From the NCBI GenBank assembly GCA_015067125.1, contig SVNB01000036.1, forward strand, positions 1 through 14,816: a stretch of 14,816 nucleotides of DNA. Reading direction: 5' to 3'. The notes below the pieces were generated by a model. The model saw nothing but the letters and a program-made list of their open reading frames with translations, made no database searches and was not told where the DNA came from. Position numbers and translations under genes: made by a program. Each line of letters begins with the position of its first letter. Within the stretch, counting starts at the first letter, position 1. Below, in pieces: positions 1-7,048 of the stretch. Source of the stretch: Oscillospiraceae bacterium. Lineage in GTDB: Bacteria > Bacillota > Clostridia > Oscillospirales > Ruminococcaceae.

Positions 1-215
1 AAAGGGTTTTTGAAATAAGCAATGTAACAAAAGAGGGCATCGAGGAGCTTTTTGCTTACCTCGAGGCAGACCCGGTTAAAATTCCCTGGCAGGAAGCGGT
101 TGACCGCCAATGGAGCGGGCAGCCCGAATGGATGAACAAAGAAGAATTCGAGGAATTCAAAAAATCCGGTTGGGGAACAGATAAACAGCTTGAAGAATTC
201 ATTGCAAAAAAATAA
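1..215 (+). CDS. C-terminal fragment of an unrecognised protein (5' end outside window)
   Basis: An open frame enters from the left edge (codons start at position 3) and ends with TAA at 213-215, giving about 70 residues. It reads RVFEISNVTKEGIEELF near the start. This loosely resembles the last conserved loop of P-loop GTPases (an S-x-x-T-x-x-G-I-x-x-L pattern), but that is only a resemblance. The rest is rich in Glu, Lys and Trp (KSGWGTDKQLEEFIAKK at the end) and matches no family I recognise. The frame lies directly upstream of a strong terminator, has no internal stops and has normal codon use, so it is very likely a real gene end. Its function cannot be assigned from this fragment. Confidence 0.75.
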   Translation, partial: RVFEISNVTKEGIEELFAYLEADPVKIPWQEAVDRQWSGQPEWMNKEEFEEFKKSGWGTDKQLEEFIAKK

Positions 216-250
216 AACCTTGTCCGAAACGGACAAGGTTTTATTTTTTT
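214..250. terminator. Bidirectional Rho-independent terminator
   Basis: A perfect 12-13 bp stem has arms 214-226 and 230-242 around an AAA loop. It is followed by a T-rich run to 250 on the plus strand and by a T-run on the minus strand (A-run 205-217). It can end both the plus gene finishing at 215 and the minus CHR operon finishing at 255. Confidence 0.9.
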
Positions 251-254
251 AAAA

Positions 255-830
255 TCAGATAAGTCCGACAAAACCGAGGAGTATTCCAACGACCGCGCTT
301 CCGCCAAGAATGAAAACCGGGTGCGGATTCCATTTTTTAAGAATGAACCAGCAAACCCCGGCAAGAATTATTCCGGGAATGCTGATAAGATCAAAAATTG
401 CGCCGGTTTCGCCGAAAAGCGGAATGTTGATAAGAGAGATTTTTACAACGGAAACAAGCGCCGAGCAGATAAGCGCAACAGAAACCGCCCGCAAACCATA
501 AAAAGCACCTTTTACAAATTTGTTTTCGTTAAATTTTTTAAGAAAACGGGAAACGATGCTTACAATAACAATGGAGGGAATTATAAATCCAAGGCTTGCA
601 AGAACGGCACCGGGAATTCCGGCGGTGGTAAAGCCGACGTATGTTGCCATGTTGATTCCGATGGGGCCGGGCGTGGATTCGGAAATGGCGATCATATCCG
701 CAAGCTGGGCGTGGGTGTACCAGCCGGTTTTATCAGAAATATCATAAAGAAAAGGCAAAGAAGCAAGTCCGCCGCCAACTGTAAAAAGACCGGTTTTCAA
801 AAATTCCCAAAAAAGCTGAAGATAAATCAT
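255..830 (-). CDS. Short-chain CHR-domain transporter, second subunit (chromate transporter family)
   Basis: This 191-residue hydrophobic protein is one half of a short-chain chromate ion transporter pair. The N-terminal CHR signature is visible: a glycine-rich FTVGGGLASLP stretch at about 16-27, then ESTPGPIGINMATYVGF (about 50-66), followed by several hydrophobic helices. Short CHR proteins carry a single domain and are known to act in pairs of opposite membrane orientation. The family exports chromate, but the natural substrate in anaerobes is unknown. The ATG at 830 overlaps the TGA of the upstream partner as ATGA, and it has a strong AAAGGAGGT at 840-848. The gene is therefore translationally coupled and is the distal member of a two-gene operon. 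It ends at the shared terminator at 214-250. The family call is secure; chromate as substrate is not. Confidence 0.92.
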   Translation of the reverse strand: MIYLQLFWEFLKTGLFTVGGGLASLPFLYDISDKTGWYTHAQLADMIAISESTPGPIGINMATYVGFTTAGIPGAVLASLGFIIPSIVIVSIVSRFLKKFNENKFVKGAFYGLRAVSVALICSALVSVVKISLINIPLFGETGAIFDLISIPGIILAGVCWFILKKWNPHPVFILGGSAVVGILLGFVGLI

Positions 831-1378
831 TTTGCTTTACCTCCTTTAAGGAAGAAAACGTGAACGATTATGCCAAGCACTGCGGCAATGATTACAAAAA
901 GAATAGGACTTATTTTTGTAAAAACAGAAAGAGCAAAAACTGCCGCAAAAAGAATAAAGGTAAATTTATCTACTATTGCTTTTTTATAAAGTTTTGCAAC
1001 GGCAGAAAAAATAAGCACGCAAACCGCTACACGAATTCCGGCAAAGGCATTCTGCACAAATTCCAGTTCGGAAAAACTTTGTATAAACGCGGCAATGGCA
1101 ATAATTATTGCCAAAGAAGGGAAAATTACCCCAAGAGAAGCCGCAACAGCTCCGGCAAGGCCTTTTACCTTGCTGCCAACAAAAACTGCCGTGTTTACGG
1201 CAATAACACCGGGAACGCACTGTCCGACGGCATAATAATCCATAAGTTCGGCTTCTGTTGCCCAATGTTTGTTTTCCACCACTTCGCGCTGCAGCATGGG
1301 CAGCATGGCGTATCCTCCGCCAAAGGTAAGTCCGCCGATGCGCGCAAAGGCAAGAAAAAGTTCAGCAAGTGTTTTCAT
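827..1378 (-). CDS. Short-chain CHR-domain transporter, first subunit (chromate transporter family)
   Basis: This is a single-CHR-domain membrane protein of about 183 residues. Signatures are FARIGGLTFGGGYAMLP near the N-terminus and GQCVPGVIAVNTAVFVG around residues 52-68, followed by four or five hydrophobic segments. It is paralogous to the adjacent downstream protein, as expected for the two halves of a short-chain chromate transporter (the B. subtilis YwrB/YwrA type). A GTG at 1384 is also in frame, but it lies only 1 nt from the AGGAG at 1386-1390. The ATG at 1378 has a 7-nt spacing, so I chose it. The gene leads the operon and diverges from a gamma-glutamyltransferase. Its promoter lies at 1417-1444. 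Confidence 0.92.
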   Translation of the reverse strand: MKTLAELFLAFARIGGLTFGGGYAMLPMLQREVVENKHWATEAELMDYYAVGQCVPGVIAVNTAVFVGSKVKGLAGAVAASLGVIFPSLAIIIAIAAFIQSFSELEFVQNAFAGIRVAVCVLIFSAVAKLYKKAIVDKFTFILFAAVFALSVFTKISPILFVIIAAVLGIIVHVFFLKGGKAK

Positions 1379-1416
1379 CGGCACGCTCCTTTCTTTTAAT
1401 TATATATAATATTATA

Positions 1417-1444
1417 ATATTATCAAAAATCAAAAATCTGTCAA
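1417..1444 (-). promoter_or_regulatory. Putative sigma-A promoter of the CHR operon
   Basis: Reading the minus strand, a perfect -35 TTGACA (1439-1444) is followed 16 nt later by TAATAT (1417-1422). The region beyond is very AT-rich and holds other possible -10 boxes, including a TATAAT 22 nt from the -35, so the exact -10 is uncertain. Confidence 0.6.
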
Positions 1445-1472
1445 CCGTTTTGGTGCGTTAAGAAACAATCTG

Positions 1473-1500
1473 TTGTCAAAAGCAAAAAAAGTGATAGAAT
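1473..1500 (+). promoter_or_regulatory. Putative promoter of the gamma-glutamyltransferase gene
   Basis: TTGTCA (1473-1478), a 16-nt spacer and TAGAAT (1495-1500) preceded by TGA, which gives an extended -10. It lies about 30 nt upstream of the TTG start and diverges from the CHR promoter. Confidence 0.6.
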
Positions 1501-1530
1501 TAAAGCATCACAAAAAAGGAGGCGGACGCC

Positions 1531-3162
1531 TTGAAAACCCCTTTCAATCCCACCTATCAGAAGTATCCTTCCAGAAGATACCCCATTTATGCAAAAGGCG
1601 GCATGGTCAATTCCTCCAGTCCCCAGGCTTCTGCCGCAGGTCTGGAAGTTCTTAAAAAAGGCGGCAACGCAATGGATGCCGCCGTTGCAACGGCATCGAC
1701 CCTTACGGTAACGGAACCCACCGCAAACGGAATAGGTTCCGATGCTTTTGCGCTTGTTTGGAGCGCGAAGGAACAGAAGCTTTACGGGCTTAATTCCAGC
1801 GGTCCTGCGCCGATGGCGGCTTCGATAGAAGCGATACTTGCAGATAAAAAAGATAACTGCGGAAAAATGCCGGTTTTCGGTTGGACGCCGGTTACTGTTC
1901 CCGGAGCGCCCAAAGCCTGGGCAGAACTGAACGGTCGTTTCGGAAGGCTTTCTTTTGCGGAGGATATGGCTCCGGCGGTGCGCTATGCAAAAGAAGGCTA
2001 CCCCTGTTCGCCGAACCTTGCTATTATGTGGCAAAGAGCATATAAAAGATATTTCGAAGTTTTTGCGGGAAAGCCGGAATTTGACGAATGGTTTAAAACT
2101 TTTGCCCCGGAAGGAAGAGCTTTTGAAGCCGGAGATATTATAAAACTGCCGAACCACGCAAAAACCCTCGAAGCCATAGGTGCCACCGGCGCGGAAGCTT
2201 TTTATTCCGGAGATATTGCAAGAAAAATAGATGCGGACAGCCGCAGATTCGGCGGATATCTTCGGTACGAGGATCTTGCGAAGTTCGAGGCAAAATGGGT
2301 GGAACCTATAAAGGTGAATTACCGCGGATACGAAATCTGCGAAATTCCGCCAAACGGTCAGGGAATAGTGGCACTTATGGCACTGAATATTCTTAAAGAA
2401 TTTGATTTTGCCGAAAAAGACTGTGCCGAAACCTGTCACAAACAGATAGAAGCCATAAAAATTGCTTTTGCAGATGCTTTTCATTATGTGACAGATCCGG
2501 ATAAAATGGAAATAGACTACACCTCGCTTATAGATCCTGCATACGGTGCAGAAAGAGCAAAAGAAATAGAAGAAAACGCAAAAATATATACCCATTCCAT
2601 ACCGCCGAAAAGCGGAACGGTATATTTTTGCTGCGCCGATGGAGAAGGCAATATGGTTTCGTATATACAGTCAAACTATATGGGCTTTGGTTCCGGAATT
2701 GTGGTGGAAGGAACAGGAATTTCTCTTCAAAACAGAGGAAGCGATTTTTCTCTTGATTATAAGGACGCAAACTGCCTTATGCCGGGAAAACGTACCTATC
2801 ACACAATAATTCCCGGATTTATTCTTAAAGAGGGCAAAGCCGTTGGCCCGTTTGGAGTGATGGGCGGATATATGCAGCCCCAGGGGCATGTTCAGGTGGC
2901 GATGAATTATATTGATTTTCACCTTGACCCGCAGCAGGCGCTTGATGCCCCAAGATGGCAATGGATGCGGGATAATTCCGTTACGGCAGAAACTTCTTTT
3001 AACAGCGAAATTGCAAGGGTTCTTCAGCAAAAGGGGCATAATATCCGGGTGGATATAAATACTCCAAGCTTTGGCCGCGGCCAGATGATAGTCCGGCTGG
3101 AAAACGGTACTCTTGTGGGAGGAACGGAATCCAGAACAGACAGCAGCATTGCCTGTTATTGA
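1531..3162 (+). CDS. ggt: Gamma-glutamyltransferase family protein, YwrD-like
   Basis: This 543-residue Ntn-hydrolase precursor is expected to cleave itself into large and small subunits at the nucleophile Thr363 (SGTVYFCCAD). N-terminal family features are GGMVNSSSPQAS (about 23-34) and GGNAMDAAVA (about 44-53). C-terminal ones are FGSGIVVEG (386-394), the glycine motif FGVMGGYMQPQGH (441-453) and DAPRWQW. At about 416-426 it has CLMPGKRTYHT, where the classical enzymes carry an SSM substrate-binding motif. This PGKR version is typical of the YwrD/acylase-like branch, so transfer of glutathione gamma-glutamyl groups should not be assumed. No signal peptide is visible, which suggests a cytoplasmic enzyme. 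The start is TTG at 1531, with AGGAGG at 1517-1522 and 8-nt spacing. A deformylase gene follows after 28 nt, and the CHR pair lies divergently upstream. Confidence 0.93.
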   Translation: MKTPFNPTYQKYPSRRYPIYAKGGMVNSSSPQASAAGLEVLKKGGNAMDAAVATASTLTVTEPTANGIGSDAFALVWSAKEQKLYGLNSSGPAPMAASIEAILADKKDNCGKMPVFGWTPVTVPGAPKAWAELNGRFGRLSFAEDMAPAVRYAKEGYPCSPNLAIMWQRAYKRYFEVFAGKPEFDEWFKTFAPEGRAFEAGDIIKLPNHAKTLEAIGATGAEAFYSGDIARKIDADSRRFGGYLRYEDLAKFEAKWVEPIKVNYRGYEICEIPPNGQGIVALMALNILKEFDFAEKDCAETCHKQIEAIKIAFADAFHYVTDPDKMEIDYTSLIDPAYGAERAKEIEENAKIYTHSIPPKSGTVYFCCADGEGNMVSYIQSNYMGFGSGIVVEGTGISLQNRGSDFSLDYKDANCLMPGKRTYHTIIPGFILKEGKAVGPFGVMGGYMQPQGHVQVAMNYIDFHLDPQQALDAPRWQWMRDNSVTAETSFNSEIARVLQQKGHNIRVDINTPSFGRGQMIVRLENGTLVGGTESRTDSSIACY

Positions 3163-3190
3163 TTATTTACAAAAACGGAGCATTTTTGAT

Positions 3191-3601
3191 ATGGTAAAAA
3201 ATATTATACACGATCCCATGTTTCTTGCGCAGAAATCAGAAAAGGCCACGGCCGCGGATTTGCAGACAGCAAAAGACCTTTTGGATACTGTTGAAGCAAA
3301 TAAAACCGCCTGCGTTGGCATGGCTGCAAATATGATAGGCGTTAAAAAACGCATAATAGTTTTTGATAACAACGGAAAATACACCGTGATGCTCAATCCG
3401 GAAATTATAAAAAAATCCGGCGAATACGAAACGGAAGAAGGCTGCCTTTCTCTTGCAGGAACAAGAAAAACAAAGCGTTTTCAGCTTATAACCGTTGCAT
3501 ATCAGGATATGGATATGAAGAAAAAAACAGAAAACTTTTTTGGCTGGACCGCACAGATAATCCAGCACGAGGTTGATCATTGCGGCGGCGTGCTCATATA
3601 A
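3191..3601 (+). CDS. def: Peptide deformylase, short type
   Basis: This metalloenzyme removes the formyl group from the initiator methionine of nascent proteins in the cytoplasm. At 136 residues it is shorter than classical deformylases (about 150-190). Metal ligands are visible: Cys85 in EEGCLSL, and His126 and His130 in QHEVDH, with Glu127 as the catalytic base. Motif 1 reads CVGMAANMIG (41-50). The usual conserved Gln of GLAAxQIG is therefore Met48. The frame is open upstream to 3113, inside the preceding gene, but I chose the ATG at 3191 because CGGAG lies 10 nt before it and the N-terminus VKNIIHDPMFL matches the start of this short subfamily. It is probably cotranscribed with the gamma-glutamyltransferase 28 nt upstream and is followed by a hairpin terminator. 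Confidence 0.92.
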   Translation: MVKNIIHDPMFLAQKSEKATAADLQTAKDLLDTVEANKTACVGMAANMIGVKKRIIVFDNNGKYTVMLNPEIIKKSGEYETEEGCLSLAGTRKTKRFQLITVAYQDMDMKKKTENFFGWTAQIIQHEVDHCGGVLI

Positions 3602-3606
3602 TTAAT

Positions 3607-3650
3607 AAAAAAATCCCGTGCTCATTTTTGAGCACGGGATTTGCTGTTTT
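3607..3650. terminator. Hairpin terminator shared by deformylase and the PAP2-like gene
   Basis: A perfect 13-bp stem has arms 3611-3623 and 3630-3642 around a 6-nt loop. On the minus strand a run of T follows (A-run 3607-3613), which is strong. On the plus strand the tail TTTGCTGTTTT is weaker. Confidence 0.85.
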
Positions 3651-4113
3651 ATGCAAACACAATAAAATGCATGGCAAACGCACACATAATTCCAAGAAGA
3701 ATACCTGTGGTTACCTGCAAGGGCGTGTGACCCACAAATTCTTTAAGAACCACTTCCGGAAGTTCATTTTTGGAAAATTTTTCATAGGAATCCACAAGAA
3801 TATTCAGCAGTTTTGCGTGCTTGCCCGCTTCGCGCCGAACGCCCATGGCATCGTGGCAGACTATTATGGCAAGGGTAAGGCTTATGGCAAATTCAAAAGA
3901 TCCAAGCCCATAAGAAAGCCCGGTTATTGTTGCAAGGGAAGAAACCGTTGCGGAATGTCCGCTGGGCATACCTCCGTCGCCGAAAAGCCGGGAAAAATCC
4001 CAGGTTTTTGTTATTATGGCATGAATAATCACTTTTAAAACCTGCGCAACAGTCCAGGATGCCATTGCGGTGAGAAAAAACTTGTTTGCAAGAAAATCCA
4101 GAATATAATCCAT
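3649..4113 (-). CDS. Divergent PAP2 family membrane protein (YuiD/DUF212 type)
   Basis: This membrane protein of about 154 residues is related to PAP2 lipid phosphatases. Visible motifs are GGMPSGHSATVSSLAT in the first third, VCHDAMGVRREAGKHAKLLN in the middle and FVGHTPLQVTTGILLG near the C-terminus. This is the signature set of the DUF212/YuiD family, whose members are about 150 residues long. It has around four hydrophobic helices. The His and Arg of the PAP2 active site have counterparts here, but the substrate is not established. The frame extends upstream to 4170. I chose the ATG at 4113 because AAAGGA lies 8-9 nt before it and the protein then begins MDYILDFLANKFF, the normal family N-terminus. 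It is transcribed alone and converges on the deformylase gene. Confidence 0.9.
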   Translation of the reverse strand: MDYILDFLANKFFLTAMASWTVAQVLKVIIHAIITKTWDFSRLFGDGGMPSGHSATVSSLATITGLSYGLGSFEFAISLTLAIIVCHDAMGVRREAGKHAKLLNILVDSYEKFSKNELPEVVLKEFVGHTPLQVTTGILLGIMCAFAMHFIVFA

Positions 4114-4217
4114 AATAAAATTCCTTTGTTTGTGTTTGTTCAATAAACCAAAACCTGTTTGGCGGGGCAAAACAATAAAATTTGTTGGTACTTTTTTACA
4201 AAGTTGAACAACACGTA

Positions 4218-4247
4218 TTGAAGATGCCTTAAAAATAATGTTATATT
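4218..4247 (+). promoter_or_regulatory. Putative promoter of the ECF S component / amidohydrolase operon
   Basis: TTGAAG (4218-4223), an 18-nt spacer and TATATT (4242-4247) preceded by TG-T, which gives an extended -10. It lies about 40 nt upstream of the GTG start. The rest of 4114-4217 is AT-rich, and I see no convincing minus-strand promoter in it. Confidence 0.5.
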
Positions 4248-4286
4248 ATATTTAACATATTGTCAAGAAAAAAAGGAAGCGATTTT

Positions 4287-4862
4287 GTGAAAAACAGTTT
4301 TATCAAAAAACTTGTGCTAAGCGCAATGTTTCTTGCAATAGGAATTATCCTTCCGTTTTTTACGGGGCAGATACCCCAGATAGGCAGAATGCTTTTGCCG
4401 ATGCATATTCCGGTTTTTCTTTGCGGACTTATCTGCGGCGGAGGTTACGGCGCGGCGGTGGGATTTGTTCTTCCGCTTATGCGTTCTATGCTTTTCTTTA
4501 TGCCGCCGCTTTTTCCGGATGCGGTGGGCATGGCGTTTGAACTTGCCGCATACGGATTTATAGCCGGTTATCTTTATCAGAACGCCCGCTGGCACTGCAT
4601 AAAATCGCTTTACCGCTGCCTTTTTGCCGCAATGATAGGCGGAAGAGCAATATGGGGCCTTGCGATGATTCTTTTGCTTGGAATCGGCACAGATGGTTTT
4701 ACCGCAGAAATGTTTGTTGCGGGTGCGTTTATAAACGCTTTGCCGGGAATAGTTCTTCAGTTTGTGCTTGTGCCGGGCGTGATGCTTGCCCTTGATAAAA
4801 CGCATCTTGTTCCGTTCGGAGCAAACCGTTCCAAAAAGAAAAAAGACCTTTTGGCAGAATAA
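4287..4862 (+). CDS. ECF transporter S component-like membrane protein, substrate unknown
   Basis: This 191-residue protein has about six hydrophobic segments and looks like a substrate-binding S component of an energy-coupling factor transporter. The first helix has the AxxxA spacing (Ala13, Ala17) used to dock on EcfT. The conserved-looking stretch PMHIPVFLCGLICGGGYGAAVGF (about 38-60) followed by LPLMRS and FELAAYGFIAGYLY is the pattern seen in vitamin-type S components. No EcfA or EcfT gene lies in the window, so it would share an energising module encoded elsewhere. I chose the GTG at 4287 (AAGGAAG about 7 nt upstream) over an in-frame TTG at 4260 that would add nine polar residues. It is the first gene of an operon, followed after 14 nt by an amidohydrolase, which hints at an amide- or ring-containing ligand. 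Confidence 0.8.
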   Translation: MKNSFIKKLVLSAMFLAIGIILPFFTGQIPQIGRMLLPMHIPVFLCGLICGGGYGAAVGFVLPLMRSMLFFMPPLFPDAVGMAFELAAYGFIAGYLYQNARWHCIKSLYRCLFAAMIGGRAIWGLAMILLLGIGTDGFTAEMFVAGAFINALPGIVLQFVLVPGVMLALDKTHLVPFGANRSKKKKDLLAE

Positions 4863-4876
4863 ACAGGAGGCAATGT

Positions 4877-6499
4877 ATGGAATATATAATTAAAAACGCT
4901 GTAATCGCAACCATGGATAAAGAAAACCCGATGGCAGAAGCCGCCGTGGTAAAAGACGGAAAATTTATCTTTTGCGGAAGCACCGCAGAAGCGGAAAAAG
5001 CGCTTTCGGAAAAAGCAAAGGTTTTTGATTGCGGCGGAAAATTTGTGATGCCTTCTTTCAATGATTCTCATATGCACTATCTGCATTACGTAAAAACAAA
5101 GCTTTCTGTGGATTTATGGGGGACTTTTTCCGTAAAAAACATAGTGGAAAAAATGAAAAAAGCTTTCGGGCATTTTGATAGGGAAAGCGGACTTTGGCTT
5201 GTGGGCGAAGGCTGGAACCAGGATTATTTTACAGAAGGAGAAGTGCGTTTTCCTACGGCTGCGGATCTTGATGAAATAAGCCGCGAGCACCCGGTGCTTA
5301 TAATGCGGGCATGCTATCACGTGGGCGTGCTCAACACAAAAGGCATGGAGCTTATGGGCCTTGATGCGGCAAAGGCAAAAGAACTTGGCGCATTCTGCGA
5401 AACTGACGAAAACGGAAATCCAAACGGAGTTATAAAAGAAAATTATTTTGACGAAGTAAAATCAAAGCTGCCGTATCCGGATTTAAGCATACTTGTTAAA
5501 ATGATGCTCGAATCCCAGGCTGATCTTTTTGAGCAGGGTATAACCGCAATACAGTCCGACGATATGAAGTATGCCCCGGAAGGCAGAGCTTATGAATTGC
5601 TTGATGAACTTAAGAAAGCATCGGTTGACGGCAGACTTAAAGTTCACTATGCCCAACAGGCGCTTTCTCAGACCAAAGAGGAAGTGGACGACTGGTTTTC
5701 TCACGAACACTATAAAATGCGGGAAGGAAGCTTTAAAGTTTCGTGCTTAAAGCTTATTTCTGACGGAAGCCTTGGCGCAAGAACCGCTTTGCAGAGCGAG
5801 CCTTACGCAGACGCTCCGGAAACGAAAGGCATTGCCATATATACCCAGGAAGAGCTGAATTATTTTGTGCTCGAAGCGCAGAAACGCAATATTCCGGCGG
5901 CTATCCACGCAATCGGCACCGGCGCAATGGAAATGTGCCTTAATGCCATAGAAAACGCAAAAAACGCCGTGCCGGAATATTCGCCAAGGCATTGCATCGT
6001 TCACTGCCAGATAACCACAAAAGAACAGGTAAAACGCCTTGCGTGCCTTGGAATAATCGCCCTTACTCAGCCGGTATTTATAGATTATGATATGCACATA
6101 GTAAAAGAAAGAGTGGGCGAAAAGCTTGCTTCCACTTCCTATGCGTGGAAGGATTATCTTGAACTTGGCGTGCACGAAGCTTTTGGCACAGACTGCCCGG
6201 TGGAAAATTTTAAACCTATGCGCGGAATTTACTGCGCCGTTACCAGAAAAGACTGCGAGGGAGCGGGACCGTATCTTCCGGAGCAGGCGGTTTCTGTGTA
6301 TGATGCGCTTTATGCCTATACCGCGGAAGGCGCGTATGTTACAGAGGACGAAAATATCCGCGGAAAAATAAAAGAAGGTATGGAAGCGGATTTTATCATT
6401 ATGGACCGCAACCTGCTTGAAGCTGCGCCGGAAGAAATTCTTGAAGCAAAGGTGCTTAAAACCTTTATCGGCGGCGAATGCGTTTATGAAAGAGAGTGA
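4877..6499 (+). CDS. Amidohydrolase family 3 protein (YtcJ-like)
   Basis: This 540-residue cytoplasmic metal-dependent hydrolase has the amidohydrolase fold. Metal-site candidates are His65 and His67 in NDSHMHYLHY, Lys292 in the conserved LKLISDGSLGARTA block (possible bridging lysine), His344 (IHAIGTGA), His376 (IVHCQITT) and Asp439 (FGTDCPVE). The N-terminal and C-terminal strands (VIATMDKENP; DFIIMDRNLL) form the usual small beta domain. YtcJ-like enzymes hydrolyse N-acyl or formamide-like bonds, and the substrate of this one cannot be read from sequence. The start is ATG at 4877, with AGGAGG ending at 4870. It lies 14 nt after an ECF S component and overlaps the next gene by GTGA. This points to one transcript in which a transported compound may be hydrolysed. 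Confidence 0.92.
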   Translation: MEYIIKNAVIATMDKENPMAEAAVVKDGKFIFCGSTAEAEKALSEKAKVFDCGGKFVMPSFNDSHMHYLHYVKTKLSVDLWGTFSVKNIVEKMKKAFGHFDRESGLWLVGEGWNQDYFTEGEVRFPTAADLDEISREHPVLIMRACYHVGVLNTKGMELMGLDAAKAKELGAFCETDENGNPNGVIKENYFDEVKSKLPYPDLSILVKMMLESQADLFEQGITAIQSDDMKYAPEGRAYELLDELKKASVDGRLKVHYAQQALSQTKEEVDDWFSHEHYKMREGSFKVSCLKLISDGSLGARTALQSEPYADAPETKGIAIYTQEELNYFVLEAQKRNIPAAIHAIGTGAMEMCLNAIENAKNAVPEYSPRHCIVHCQITTKEQVKRLACLGIIALTQPVFIDYDMHIVKERVGEKLASTSYAWKDYLELGVHEAFGTDCPVENFKPMRGIYCAVTRKDCEGAGPYLPEQAVSVYDALYAYTAEGAYVTEDENIRGKIKEGMEADFIIMDRNLLEAAPEEILEAKVLKTFIGGECVYERE

Positions 6500-7020
6500 C
6501 TTTTTTGGTAATATTTATTTTCGGGGCTTCTCATACCGGCAAAACCGCTTTTGCCCAAAAGCTTTTGGAAAAATATGCTTTCCCATATGTTTCTCTTGAT
6601 CACATAAAAATGGGACTGATCCGGAGCGGCAACACAGATCTTACCCCAAAAGATGACGAGGCTCTTACGGAATATCTTTGGCCGATAGCAAGAGAAATGG
6701 CAAAAACCGCCATAGAAAACAACCAGAATCTTATCATAGAAGGCTGTTATATTCCATTTGACTGGAAAAAGGGTTTTGCCGAAAACTACCTTGCCGCCAT
6801 AAAGGAATATTGCCTTGTTATGACGGAAAATTATATTCGCCGCAACTACCGCGATATCCAGCGTTTTTCCAACGTGATAGAATGGCGGATGGAAGGCTTT
6901 GTGGATATTGATGCCCTTGTGCTGGAAAACGCAAAAAACCTTGAACTTTGCGAAAAATACGGCACAAACAAAATACTTATTGATGATTTTTATAACGTTG
7001 ATGCAGATATCTGGAAATAA
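6496..7020 (+). CDS. P-loop kinase-like ATPase of unknown substrate
   Basis: This 174-residue soluble protein has a Walker A motif, GASHTGKT (residues 10-17, Lys16). It also has an Asp-containing YVSLDHIKMG (31-40), a hydrophobic strand ending in Glu (NLIIEGCYIPFDW, 78-90) and an Arg-rich lid-like segment ENYIRRNYRDIQRF (101-114). This matches small nucleoside- or nucleotide-kinase-like P-loop proteins. Similar sequences are often labelled adenylate kinase or AAA ATPase without evidence. The start is probably GTG at 6496, which overlaps the stop of the amidohydrolase as GTGA; a TTG at 6505 is an alternative. It closes the S component-amidohydrolase operon and is followed by a terminator. A role in phosphorylating the product of the upstream hydrolase is possible but is only inferred from context. 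Confidence 0.82.
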   Translation: MTFLVIFIFGASHTGKTAFAQKLLEKYAFPYVSLDHIKMGLIRSGNTDLTPKDDEALTEYLWPIAREMAKTAIENNQNLIIEGCYIPFDWKKGFAENYLAAIKEYCLVMTENYIRRNYRDIQRFSNVIEWRMEGFVDIDALVLENAKNLELCEKYGTNKILIDDFYNVDADIWK

Positions 7021-7048
7021 AAAAAGCACCCGCCGGGTGCTTTTTTAA
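7018..7048. terminator. Bidirectional terminator between kinase-like and lipoprotein genes
   Basis: An 11-bp stem has arms 7021-7031 and 7035-7045 around a GCC loop, with six T on the plus side and seven A upstream, so it is also good on the minus strand. It starts right after the plus-strand stop codon and touches the minus-strand stop codon at 7045-7047. Confidence 0.9.

Noticed and set aside
321..863. Plus-strand open frame over the CHR gene
   Set aside because: The Lys/Asn/Gly-rich translation is typical of the antisense of a membrane protein, and the CHR reading on the other strand is unambiguous.
1400..1430. AT-rich TATAATATTATAATATTA stretch as a repeat or origin element
   Set aside because: It is short and lies in a divergent promoter region; no DnaA boxes or iterons accompany it.
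1441..2595. Long minus-strand open frame (384 codons) over the gamma-glutamyltransferase gene
   Set aside because: It is antisense to a clear family member, has low-complexity Phe/Cys/Arg-rich translation and no domain, and has no RBS.
3113..3190. Upstream ATG for the deformylase inside the gamma-glutamyltransferase gene
   Set aside because: The added 26 residues match nothing in the family, and the ATG at 3191 has a suitable RBS and gives the normal N-terminus.
4260..4286. TTG start nine codons upstream for the ECF S component
   Set aside because: No RBS precedes it; AAGGAAG is correctly placed for the GTG at 4287.
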